Of a DNA stretch of 25,287 nucleotides, positions 20,001 to 23,598 are shown piece after piece (position 1 is the stretch's first letter; every line of letters begins with the position of its first letter). Location of the stretch: positions 1-25,287 of the IMG/VR virus record IMGVR_UViG_3300017969_005356. One strand, given 5' to 3'. The DNA is from a virus. Position numbers and translations under genes: made by a program. The notes under the pieces are model-generated. The model worked only from the letters and a program-made list of their open reading frames with translations. It did no database searches and was not told where the DNA came from.

Positions 20001-23000
20001 TGTAGCAGAAGCACCAGAACCGCCGCCTCCAACAATAGAAACCAGGGGAGAAGATGTGTATCCACTACCACCATCTAATACAGTAATTTCACTAATAGAA
20101 CCATTGACAACTACAGATGCAGCAGCACCAGTACCGCCGCCACCTGCAATTGTGATATTTGGCGGGAATGCAGCGTCATAAGATTCGCCAGCATTCTCAA
20201 TTTCAATATTGGTGACAGAACCAAACGTTTTTGACAGTTCTGACTTATAAGACCAAACAGAAACTCCATTAATCCAAGTTCCAATTGGACCTGGGTTAAT
20301 AGCATTTTTATTTGAAATTGTTGTAGATACTAGAGGGAATCTGTTTAACTTTCTTTGGTTGCCTGGCAACAAAGCAGACCCTGGGAAAGGTCCAATTTTA
20401 TAGTTGGGAATGCCAGTGGATGCAACATAAACATAGTCATCATTAAAGAAAGAGTTTTGTACGTTGGTCGTATATGGACCAATTGCATTCAATACAGCAC
20501 TATTATCAGACTTACCTTTGTTTAAGTCAATAGAAACAAGAATATTGCCCTGAGGAGTTACAAGAGCAGGTTGTGGTAACTGATACTGGAATACGGTCTC
20601 GCTGTCCCTAGATGTGACCAAGAATGTTCCATTATAAAGAATTGGATTAGCACCATAAACTGTAACTTGGTCACCTACCAACAAACCATGAGGATTATTG
20701 CAGGTAACGGTTGCAGATTGATCGTTAATTCCACCAAAAGTAATACTTGCTACCTCAATTAACTTCTTAACATTGTATAACCAAGTATTCAATTCAGGTG
20801 CTTCAGATGTTCCACCCAACTTAGAAATATTGAGTTTATCTCCTGGAAGATAGTAAGAACCCGTATCTGTTAAAATTGTCTGTTGAGCATCAACAATACC
20901 AACAATATTCATTACAACTTCTTGAGTAGTTCCTTTATTCAGAACAACTGTAAAGTTGGAAGATACTTCAGTAGCAGAATCCCAATCTTCAACAACACCG
21001 TTTACCGAACGTGTACACTCAATAAACTGATTAAGAGACTTTTCTTTATATCGGATTAATTCTGTACCACCAATAAGAAACTCGCCGTTTCTTTCTGGCC
21101 AACCAATAGTAGAGTCAACAGTAATAATACTATCAGTGGTATTGAGAGGTTCTGCAAGTTTTGTTTTGTAAGGTACAACAAATTTACCTTCAATAGTTTC
21201 CTCAGAAAGAACTAATTCAAAAATCTCAACATTAGATGTTTTAATTGAAATATAATTTTCAACCAATGCACTTGCTGCCTTAATATTTGGGTCAGCAATA
21301 TCCTCTTCTTGTTCAATAAGAGCATCTTTAATATTTGTTGGGTCACCACTTACAAGAGTTGCTCTTAAAATAGTATCAATAGACCAAGTTGCTGCAGAGG
21401 GTTTAATAATTTGGTCTTTAGGATAAGAAATGCTTACAGTTTCTCCGTAGAGAAGTTTAAACAGGTATGCAATACTAAAAGAAGTTCCTTTTGAAGAATA
21501 AAAATCTTTAATTGTTTTAATTGATGTTCTTACATCAATCGACTTATAGTCTAAACTAGGAACATCTGGTAAGAATTGCTCGGTATACTTATCAAGCAAT
21601 CTCTTAATGAACAATGCATCCAGACACTTTACTTGTGCATCAATAGAAATATCAGATGCTAAAGTATTGTTAGAAAATACTGCATTACCATCCTCAGTGT
21701 AAGAAACAATTCCACTAGAAGCTCTTGCACATCCAGTGAAAGATGCTTTCTGATATCCAGAACCAGTTTGATTGACATCAAAACCAGTAATTTCATTTAA
21801 ACCAATTTCTACAGATGCTTTAGCAGAAGGTGGAGATTGAATGATTACCTTTGGTGGATTATCTGCACTGTATCCAGTTCCAAAAGTATCAATATTAATA
21901 TCAGTAATTCTTCCATTGAAGATAGAAGCAACAGCAGTTGCTCCACTTCCTCCAATGTATACACCACGAGCATCAACTCTATCGTCTACAATATAAACTG
22001 AAGGAACGTCCTCATATCCGCTACCACCGCTAAGCAGTTCAATTTCAATTACACGACCATCTCCATCAACACGAGTCTCAAGAACTTGAGCACCTACTGG
22101 ATCGATAATTGCCATTCTGGGAACAGTTTCATACCCCTGACCAGCATTTACAACATTAACAGCAATCAATTCTCCATCAGAAGAAATTTCTGTGGTAAAT
22201 GCTGCTTTAATGCCATTAGTGCCTGTTGGTTCATCAATATAAACTAAAGGTGGGGTAGAATAACCAAAACCAGAATTAGTAATCTCAATGGAAGCAGATA
22301 CTTGACCATTTACAATGGTTGGGGGAGCAATCTGCGCCCCTCCAGGTTGCCTAAAGGTTACTCTAGGTACAAATGTATATCCGCTACCAGAATTAACGAT
22401 TTCAAGGGTATCTACGCTACCATTAGAAACCGTTGCTTTTAATACGGAAATTTTAGATCCATCTTTTGTTGGACTCTCAATTTGAACGATTGGAGGATTA
22501 GTTTCACTATATCCTCTGCCACCAGAGAGAAGAGTTACATTTTTTATACCATCAACAAGAGAAGAAACAGAAGCACCAGAACCAGTGGGAGAACTAACTG
22601 TGACTTGAGGGGGATATTCAAAACGATATCCAGAACCAAACTCACTTGCAAAGACTTTAGTTAATTCTCCTTCATTGTTAACACGAGAATAACCAATAGC
22701 ACCACTACCAAAAGAAGGAATTGGTGCTTCAATAGAATAAATGGAGAGGAAACGTCCATTAAGAGGAGCGTTTAAGAAAATAAATTTGTCCTTATCAATA
22801 AAGAAATCGACTTTTGGCGTTAAAAGTCTATTATCGTATACAGCAATTACATATTCATCTACAATTGGTTCATATGGGGAACCATCAACAGTCATTGTAA
22901 ATTGTCTTACCCCACCACCAAAAGAATTTGACAGATTATCAATACCAATGATAGGATTTTCTAAGAAACCATTCAAATAGAAAATAAACGTTGCCGTGTT

Positions 23001-23594
23001 GTCGTCAGATGGAATTCTTTCTCTAGGCGCATTTGTAAAGATAATATCCGAACCATCGACAATATAATCAATGTTTGGTATTAATACATCTCCATAGAGA
23101 TTTACAACAAGATGCTGAGCAGAAGGTGGTGCAACAGGGATATCTTGAGAAATGAGAGGGAATCTAGTTTGCTGTCCATCAAAAGAGTCAATAGGACTTA
23201 ATAAAGATGTCCACTTTACCCTAACCTGCTCATATGAAATGCCAGGACTTAACGCAATATTTGGAGAAGAAGTAGTCTTTTCATAGTAAATTACTTCGTC
23301 ACCAATTAAAACACTACCGTTTTCTTCTAAAAACTGGTCAACACTTTCAACAACAATAACATCATCAGTAGAAGATACTGGTTCTACAACTTTGGTCAGA
23401 CCATCCAGAATGCCAATATCTAACTTATCAATATCTAGATATTGAAGAAAATTATTGATAATATTTTGACCCAATCCAGTCTTCTCTTGAGACCTATAAT
23501 AGTACTCAATAAACTTGTTAAAAAGAGGATACTCGCTTCCGATAAAATCGGGGGAATTCGCCCTGATAGACTGAGAGACTTTATTGATATTCAT
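5094..23594 (-). CDS. Giant multidomain baseplate-associated/host-contact virion protein, 6,166 aa
   Basis: One continuous frame runs from ATG at 23594 to a stop at 5096-5094. The start lies 4 nt after the gp6 stop, with no strong Shine-Dalgarno, which suggests coupling. Approximate residues: 1-60 conserved N-terminus (YPLFNKFIEYYYRSQEK); 70-125 and 805-870 'G-x-LIG-E-I-Y' modules; 130-190 FDG/NGV-like module; 306-624 GxGY block A; 652-745 core segment with DFYSSKGTSFSIAYLFKLLYG; 1126-1361 block B; 1380-1548 YHYH; 1607-1618 EF-hand loop; 1758-1819 block C; 1830-2205 beta-propeller-like; 2202-2435 LamG-1; 3006-3247 block D; 3427-3497 core segment with YYYQDFSY and NVHPASFKVFGEL; 3568-3638 FDG/NGV module; 4042-4248 LamG-2; 4287-4887 helical repeats; 4959-5152 LamG-3; 5194-5416 carbohydrate-binding-like jellyroll; 5565-5860 short beta repeats; 5862-6007 two FDG/NGV modules; 6080-6140 last GxGY pair. 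The gene occupies the position of T4 gene 7 (1,032 aa) after gene 6, but I see no clear gp7 sequence, so only positional analogy is claimed. A host-contact role is inferred. Confidence 0.85.
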   Translation of the reverse strand: MNINKVSQSIRANSPDFIGSEYPLFNKFIEYYYRSQEKTGLGQNIINNFLQYLDIDKLDIGILDGLTKVVEPVSSTDDVIVVESVDQFLEENGSVLIGDEVIYYEKTTSSPNIALSPGISYEQVRVKWTSLLSPIDSFDGQQTRFPLISQDIPVAPPSAQHLVVNLYGDVLIPNIDYIVDGSDIIFTNAPRERIPSDDNTATFIFYLNGFLENPIIGIDNLSNSFGGGVRQFTMTVDGSPYEPIVDEYVIAVYDNRLLTPKVDFFIDKDKFIFLNAPLNGRFLSIYSIEAPIPSFGSGAIGYSRVNNEGELTKVFASEFGSGYRFEYPPQVTVSSPTGSGASVSSLVDGIKNVTLLSGGRGYSETNPPIVQIESPTKDGSKISVLKATVSNGSVDTLEIVNSGSGYTFVPRVTFRQPGGAQIAPPTIVNGQVSASIEITNSGFGYSTPPLVYIDEPTGTNGIKAAFTTEISSDGELIAVNVVNAGQGYETVPRMAIIDPVGAQVLETRVDGDGRVIEIELLSGGSGYEDVPSVYIVDDRVDARGVYIGGSGATAVASIFNGRITDINIDTFGTGYSADNPPKVIIQSPPSAKASVEIGLNEITGFDVNQTGSGYQKASFTGCARASSGIVSYTEDGNAVFSNNTLASDISIDAQVKCLDALFIKRLLDKYTEQFLPDVPSLDYKSIDVRTSIKTIKDFYSSKGTSFSIAYLFKLLYGETVSISYPKDQIIKPSAATWSIDTILRATLVSGDPTNIKDALIEQEEDIADPNIKAASALVENYISIKTSNVEIFELVLSEETIEGKFVVPYKTKLAEPLNTTDSIITVDSTIGWPERNGEFLIGGTELIRYKEKSLNQFIECTRSVNGVVEDWDSATEVSSNFTVVLNKGTTQEVVMNIVGIVDAQQTILTDTGSYYLPGDKLNISKLGGTSEAPELNTWLYNVKKLIEVASITFGGINDQSATVTCNNPHGLLVGDQVTVYGANPILYNGTFLVTSRDSETVFQYQLPQPALVTPQGNILVSIDLNKGKSDNSAVLNAIGPYTTNVQNSFFNDDYVYVASTGIPNYKIGPFPGSALLPGNQRKLNRFPLVSTTISNKNAINPGPIGTWINGVSVWSYKSELSKTFGSVTNIEIENAGESYDAAFPPNITIAGGGGTGAAASVVVNGSISEITVLDGGSGYTSSPLVSIVGGGGSGASATAIITKGVVSRILIVDGGTGYTSQPSISIVGGEGQGATASASVRGPIKSISIDSGGESYTSPPSVSLSSGSGAVAQAIVSDGRIISIAIISAGQGYTTPPIVTIQGDGFGAIARANIDRDGENAGRVTSIEIINRGIGYTQGQTIINLDSVGQGATFSAEVFKWTYNLQETTSFDSAQGSVFTGYNNQYGGEYAHVSNPQRLRYILGDNLSEINENITELNDSLEHSPIIGWAFDGNPIYGPYGYEDPTDQTSEITRLASSYRLKANLVFNDITNPYPSRIAGPSLNDEEAGRFVEDYEYVCNLGDLDQYNGRFCKTPEYPDGRYCYFVTIDNTEDGNPVFPYVLGPSFNSVVDTWNLSSTAIQQNIPTGVVRFRDPYENVDIDVERAPNASTNSLTTEDGDVLLFEVEDENRDGIISQDEIDDPDEIFEESPLQLFDYFPTVRFDSKVDIEVETTTKFEEASVTDFIVENPGQNYQVNDRLLFNNTGTGGTGVSARVSRIKGESISSYTFETRSGQNFGVLTTEEPHNIIAGDTIFVDYTPIMDNTNKQFVVRQYKGIEQINILQTGSGYNEDIPPVITIDGDGESGKLEASVTSVGAIDSVKIVNSGSEYTENPRVILSHPQVFKKADYYVSLIENNEYVKVNDVFVNDSKEIYICGKTLDINGNTVGFVAKLSATGVKEWEKNLELTSGETYTEFQKLYVDGTDIWVVGNNRPNSAILTAYNPDIILAKYVEADNGLSATLSFQKAYAGISGATRSDNITSIAKLSDTRFVIGGYTNTNSANPYDGFIATVDTTGAFSVKRKIASTNGSEKVTDLVTLNGDVYFTMETAATSSSDDVNISFGKVTVGTSVIQVSWIKELSNTLYSFFDSSLVVDEFNEFYVPCTLRLKSDDVTKNSFWVGKFNTSGDIIWNYSYSAEGRDIQLSTKSAIDIFGELNIAYTRTDINNSLKTVDTVKIDYKGNIINHTENEFNLNNIEGITAHSLDVDTSGDVHVFGQTSWNRNEFIFEFDETDDATDTTGHYTPTLIGNDATDALALVGDGVAKLFGKDVATPANWENAAIKFAADDLGTKLGEDWTIEFMLYKDATNSQTHSQTQQTLVAIGDATDATGGLWMYYDISSGQLELVVTNNSTTINSASTGLSSSQTTMYADDSWQFIGLKKDGDAFTAYVNGIQIFTGTVSNTALSNKDLHFGNIPGKNGTTGEFASAYQGQYYLDNLRLRNRAITPTVPSDVTTIPPTASFALAFDWVDDAWFTTNLNKYDYIDYVGFGLKSDKNADSVRLGNKGEQTNTGIGFTRTAVTPVTGLPLILNSVGLGLAESGFQSLDFDDAVTTMTQDTEALTYSNDVWSSRTATIPSPGSQKLKVEAVVKDRYYFKVTDTAKIDNVQVLTINQDFKLTEKTKLELYDDSSSFVNSGYIVKIDNINNKVYLAVNNNDWSNDLDLGSLSTTQFNEQSTYGIVGPIPNDINEISGFNFIQVPNQTPGTFFIELANYDSPSGGTNNLNEFARFKPYTDEDYLIRIDEVSGGSPYVVGSVVTINSGDISFNSDYSEATIVNLTGVLTITLIANLTKRLQVTAVENSDEVYVITSTAHYLSEGEMIFVDGNPEQTVNNVVYDEYDGSFPVETVVSPLEFTYKLESAAITNPSTTPGNVDIFVKSPVLKMYYGHQYLFDLSHSSMANGNLSFSKDNLYKLEYSFNSIERIGTPGVTGEGQPTPTVKLKVDRNIVTNISYYFDPSRPDDDTSPVIKDSYLDVVDSPYLGTFLVSGIDGATITRGADVIKFPLVNEPEGAANVSTASYSTSSVKAVGSISDIRIVNGGGFYQKLPIISGIQSTRNIERVQINEPGTEYAVGTYSGVPIQGDGEGGLVRITVADGEDDEGITIPGQIQEVIVTSPGKGYTTASIDVEAIDGILGPGLTGSGAELEVVIPPFGTGASIFTVGTNVGKIKKLKNNNFGYDYPHDYTLRPEITFPLNLQLTSTSILDSITVTDPGSGYSQAPAVVITGGGGSGAIAEASIKNGRLDQIIVKDPGAGYSSTPTVELKSSFNYVINVDLGLLQFAFPHGIPNGSEVTLNVIDTGDGAEFPLSAGALGRLNGTTTYYAISGTANSLEDDQLKLAITPTNAELGDAITFVNAGTGRQQVLTSSFGGAAEANVITSTFLEGELVYQGDSLENATATGYVSTNSGWQVGPRILKIVDYDGDFSEGQSVTGAISKSSGVISDLKVAKGVLEIGSITKTTGQFIDDVGKPSEIIQKIQDSYYYQDFSYAIKSAVSIGEWKDILIRNVHPASFKVFGELSVNEYGSIPNKETDFELVKSVELAREAIVPNIQNFALVEPIYSEFNNTEVLFRQKRLTSSENILTSVVQRLDDISSFFDGERIAFPLTVNGETVVANANQLMIVLNGVVQTPDTAFEIQNDSIVFSEPPSPPASVKYVNVTVEQIDTIEMTFTNISGIFPNIGNTLSGTASNAKLIVTNVIGNSIFGYVSEGTFQLGELCIVSTTGFASNLNTITDVDNLGLFIFGEQITNLTGNTAVVEQINLQTGQETPIAELRYTIGAATDTFEVIASDTPNTPVASDVFEVGESYQFGSEIFVVNSITQNNESTTLEVLRGQSGTAAASKLEGTPIYGTQVEVTGDLTLSKTTGTYQSTPGLFDIELNDIIIGSQSAVVARVTSTTVYQDPVTEEFISQVDISEGSSFFGLLFNRITSTTYPNVVLDDISQSQVNIVDFDDNSTAFDISFPANESINNYIIPYDNESGAFSEDEFIRNYKIEYGNNNGEFTASEEITIRKVTFTSKQGEGFFSPGQIIKTRDTKAEVIGYNQARSTIYLGKVGRILNSGQDYHTATFNNSAQLDTAQKKFGDSSLLLDDATTDYLSIPTSTEFGFGTGAFTVECWIRPDDVSAGDRHIFDTRDSGADANAGRLYIATNQVRFNIGGSDVVTSGATTLSADTWYHIAITRSGTNLKLFVDGSEVGSTTNSTDLGSTKRLFIGANFAGSNPFSGHIDEFRVSNTGRYSAEFTPRNGIFQGDSNTKLLLHLDGEDGQVYDQDWSGGESLTNGEEFHNDAILATSRLAGAPVGFTGNSHRVYNAAESIRLNLDFIAKETVYLLTQQYPSLVIPGGNVNCEDDIRDVLEELIEDLKNGSNSHMWDAAALYVDRTQNPVTLNHVETEITETIWAYNKVDEMLQYIINNVAWTVQGNHGLTQTLNTDATNIYETGSANLNNCADVYTTINNLIDILTDTLSEADTPSATLDGDHLGTITKVEPAFEFVGGTVDAFYEVPFNVDYHNGTSDTIYTNQVDTDSRHRFYDAANLIRKNRAVIIDKASADLINRYPDLALDMPRNAGGTGDGTLRCKTDLGLILDEIADDIQYGGNINTVGAAKFYLGTNDILLHIRLQVWQSVYAHNRLGYYAKQAINGDLDSTNTTNIIVGDWGITNDPGGCADVQTAIDTLINTLNDIIAPTDNDYAIAADRLYFNRDYIKDEIFGLINDYLTYTLNNVNFTAFTYASELNIEDLIIAIISDLQTGGNNSSVAEIEKYLTAALNLTTIDNVLPAAIFALEKLKELGEYAINNNLYDRGTTVPAGQYSAVHATQTAYRDTESPVTIANPYARFGVLVDALKGVISPGGNESVHAAKQIQYNENYYKDELESIVDSQFGSGSWTYDDFVGTIVDDMVHDLIITDTSDTITAYTIDVESASDVFTVGETVTSSGTGTADVLEYDEDGGKLYVGAFTGTAWAAGDTLTGGDSGATATISGGGTGSVFFDGSNDYLRIPSVNSSFAFGTGAITFECWFRPTTTGGGHITGSTSDNFNIFYGTGNIGFWGGSGTFMNFGANVTVNTWHHVAIVRTGTGFNQTQFYFNGNRIGFGTWQTNYGAIELLLGRPNLSGGNELDGYLSNVRVLRGVALYSGSGFQVPTTPLSVISGTALLTCQGAAFTDASTYNHTINPQGNVVGGTTPSPFASSGGVSSSYDWYNNPGNIKVLNTARNIVSPIEGLTSTTNLFPSPEDLTSSGWTSNAITVITDNIDAPDNTTTADKLVATNGFGGFKLHYKDFTVDSFTTFDDTAARFDSGTVTFDAGTNANDENRTYTFSSFVKAGESSQMRLQIELDPAVGGKIVFVDANLATGTVGSTFVAGNISSPAAGIIPYGDGWYRVYVSVTFGYGISVLRTRFWVRSSTGAFTYTGNGNDGLYAWGTKLNIGLLDPYTAVSGRIFYSDTDYNIKNYIMDSLQEFMSQALNNSLTSPSTNAGSYKYFDSTISSSYTKETIDAFIRYQLNIIRNQLNNSNYYVDIESNNAITVPSKTYGTRTIPVGIGGGIFGSEYFYGLQSDASGEVERLALNEGQVVKVYKRFRIDGDITDGPFTMNETVSKQGAPTVTGVVYGFYEDENYKYLDVEVTAGPWAITDTIVGAENSTTAQISAIENRLHVIDLIGTFTEDIPFKGYTSTETATPTGFLNTQAAVTSNVGGTLTVDTESLQGTFETTSVVYPETSRQYLEVSKFAGLDVNIGDRIASNGYIRLGVTVINSLENFTVGNRLYKVSGGVQDTNTYALITAVDIPNNYIYIQEYQGTFQNGDVVGDYGIGESFPVGYASISTKFTVAGAGAARVQDIRAAGLNTRLYISEIDGTFDIKDSIIGPDNYEAVIVAKDELKARVKRAFRGFDGTQTTFNLTTDNGTSYLPDPAGHLLVFVNGILQPPGATNAFTAFSNQIQFTEPPELGASFTGFYVGKLRQLDDISFEFDSLRQSFNLKRNDVFYSLTLTDGVQSSTIRPENNIIVSLNGVIQEPGVAFEIVGSRIIFSEIPRVGSTFVAFSYVGSEADVDAAEVIPPIEPGDFIAIQGETEDREVAVIESSNSLITFDYLGSVFGQDANATAVLTSGFIDNVQVTSGGSGYTSRPNVRIDSISGFDGNIKALVGVAGIEISNAGSGYVNPNIEIETSVPDDWTAPNLADYGEELVDPEIVS
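5175..5355 (-). repeat. C-terminal GxGY repeat pair of the giant protein
   Basis: Residues about 6080-6140 contain GGSGYTSRPNVRI and GSGYVNPNIEIE, followed by about 20 acidic residues to the stop. Ending on the same unit that occurs in all the internal blocks and also near the start of the partial gene at the left edge points to module exchange. Confidence 0.65.
5575..6010 (-). repeat. Two C-terminal FDG/NGV modules of the giant protein
   Basis: Residues about 5862-6007 hold two tandem copies of a module of about 70 residues: GFDGTQTTFNL...LLVFVNGILQPPG...NQIQFTEPP and FDSLRQSFNL...IIVSLNGVIQEPG...SRIIFSEIP. A further copy is at about 3568-3638 (FFDGERIAFPL...IVLNGVVQTPD...SIVFSEPP) and a diverged one at about 130-190 (SFDGQQTRFPL...IIFTNAP). 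This is a widespread phage tail beta module. Confidence 0.7.
7345..8013 (-). other. Carbohydrate-binding-like jellyroll in the giant protein
   Basis: Residues about 5194-5416. The pattern NLFPSPEDLTSSGW, TTADKLV, YTFSSFVKAGESSQMRLQI, GDGWYRVYVSV, GLYAWGTKLNIG is the recurrent phage tail-fibre/CBM-like jellyroll that ends in an 'aWGaqle' strand. It directly follows LamG domain 3, giving two adjacent putative glycan-binding folds. Confidence 0.65.
8140..8720 (-). other. LamG-like jellyroll domain 3
   Basis: Residues about 4959-5152: GSVFFDGSNDYLRIP, FGTGAITFECWFRPT, NTWHHVAIVRTGTGFNQTQF then YFNGNRIG, LDGYLSNVRVLRGVALY and TALLTCQG. It aligns motif for motif with domain 2 and is separated from it by the helical repeat region. 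Confidence 0.82.
8935..10735 (-). repeat. Helical repeat region of the giant protein
   Basis: Residues about 4287-4887 switch from beta to alpha composition. Four diverged repeats begin with an A/N-x-I/L-x-x-N-x-x-x-I-x-x-E-type helix: AESIRLNLDFIAKETVYLL, ANLIRKNRAVIIDKASADLI, ADRLYFNRDYIKDEIFGLI and AKQIQYNENYYKDELESIV. The first two repeats also share C-x-x-D...DLxxGxN and NNCADVYTTINNLI / GGCADVQTAIDTLI segments. Similar repeats occur in other cyanophage large tail proteins. A rod or oligomerisation role is possible. Confidence 0.65.
10850..11470 (-). other. LamG-like jellyroll domain 2
   Basis: Residues about 4042-4248: FGDSSLLLDDATTDYLSIP, FGTGAFTVECWIRPDD, TWYHIAITRSGTNLKLFVDG, RLFIGANFAGSNPFSGHIDE and FRVSNTGRY, ending in LLLHLDG. 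This is a textbook LamG_3-type pattern and the clearest of the three copies. Confidence 0.82.
13105..13315 (-). other. Baseplate-type core segment, part 2
   Basis: Residues about 3427-3497: ITKTTGQFIDDVGKPSEIIQ, KIQDSYYYQDFSYAIKSAVS and EWKDILIRNVHPASFKVFGE. The 'IQDSYYYQdFSY...EW...vHPAgfk.fGE' pattern usually follows closely after the segment found here at residues 652-745, so the two parts probably belong to one ancestral domain. Confidence 0.58.
13855..14580 (-). repeat. GxGY-type repeats, block D
   Basis: Residues about 3006-3247 hold diverged units (GGGFYQKLP, GTEYAVGTY, GKGYTTASI) followed by two canonical ones (GSGYSQAPAVVITGGGGSGA and GAGYSSTPTVEL). The block lies just before the second baseplate-core segment, as block A lies just before the first. 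Confidence 0.65.
16290..16990 (-). other. LamG-like jellyroll domain 1
   Basis: Residues about 2202-2435. Features typical of LamG/concanavalin-like folds are AAIKFAADD, EDWTIEFMLYKD, GLWMYYDISSGQLELVV, DDSWQFIGLKKDGDAFTAYV then NGIQIFTG, and YYLDNLRLRNRAI. Such domains often bind carbohydrates; binding here is inferred. Confidence 0.65.
16980..18110 (-). other. Beta-propeller-like region of the giant protein
   Basis: Residues about 1830-2205 contain repeated strands of the form 'IYICGKT...GFVAKLSATGVKEWEK', 'IWVVGNN...DIILAKY', 'FVIGGYT...DGFIATVDTTGAF', 'FWVGKFNTSGDIIWNY' and 'VHVFGQT'. The units are about 55-65 residues long, suggesting six or so blades resembling SBBP/quinoprotein-type propellers. 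Function is unknown; the position between repeat block C and a LamG domain fits ligand binding or a rigid spacer. Confidence 0.55.
18140..18325 (-). repeat. GxGY repeat pair, block C
   Basis: Two units at residues about 1758-1819, GSGYNEDIPPVITIDGDGESG and GSEYTENPRVIL, separate the YHYH/EF-hand part from the beta-propeller-like part of the giant protein. They probably act as a linker or spacer of the same fold as blocks A and B. Confidence 0.65.
18741..18776 (-). other. EF-hand-like calcium-binding loop in the giant protein
   Basis: Residues 1607-1618 read DENRDGIISQDE, which fits the 12-residue EF-hand consensus D-x-N-x-D-G-x-I-x-x-x-E at every key position. The flanking sequence is acidic (DDPDEIFEE). 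Only one loop is visible, as in single-loop calcium sites of extracellular and phage adhesins. Calcium binding is inferred. Confidence 0.6.
18950..19450 (-). other. YHYH-family domain within the giant protein
   Basis: Residues about 1380-1548. The hallmark HSPIIGWAFDGNPIYGPYGY spans residues 1423-1442 and is followed by SSYRLK and by FCKTPEYPDGRYCYF...FPYVLGPSF, which close the domain. The literal YHYH motif that names the family is not apparent upstream, so the site may be altered. The biochemical role of the family is unclear; in cyanophage virions it appears as a structural module. Confidence 0.75.
19515..20220 (-). repeat. GxGY beta-repeat block B (most regular copy set)
   Basis: Residues about 1126-1361 contain six units close to 40 residues long: GESYDAAFPP, GSGYTSSP, GTGYTSQP, GESYTSPP, GQGYTTPP and GIGYTQGQ. 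The first three units are followed by VxIxGGGGxGAxAxA-type runs and an NG/KG/RG turn. The DNA is repetitive too: minus-strand runs encoding GGGGTGAA and GGGGSGAS recur at about 20118-20140 and 20009-20031. This regularity suggests recent duplication compared with block A. Confidence 0.8.
21360..21640 (-). other. Baseplate-type core segment, part 1
   Basis: Residues about 652-745: FIKRLLDKYTEQFLPDVP, IKTIKDFYSSKGTSFSIAYL, FKLLYGETVSISYPKD and IIKPSAATW. It is mainly helical and unlike the repeats around it. I recognise the pattern 'iKdFY.sKGt..S..yLF.llyge...i.YP.d.i..pS' from T4-like marine phage tail/baseplate proteins. Confidence 0.6.
21720..22680 (-). repeat. GxGY beta-repeat block A of the giant protein
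   Basis: Residues about 306-624 contain eight units of roughly 35-45 residues, each with a G-x-G-Y turn followed by (x)PP-x-V-x-I, for example GSGYRFEYPPQV, GRGYSETNPPIV, GFGYSTPPLV and GTGYSADNPPKV. Between turns are alternating short strands and G/A-rich loops, suggesting a repetitive beta structure such as a solenoid or hairpin stack. Such units are common in cyanophage virion proteins; their function is not established from sequence. Confidence 0.8.
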
Positions 23595-23598
23595 CTAA

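Noticed and set aside
19515-20220. The regular DNA repeats as a CRISPR array or tandem non-coding repeat
   Set aside because: The repeats keep the reading frame, vary at third positions and encode GxGY protein units; there are no constant repeats with unique spacers.
5094-23594. The giant gene as the T4 gene 7 homologue
   Set aside because: Position after gp6 fits, but I recognise no gp7-specific sequence, so only positional analogy is kept and no gene symbol is given.
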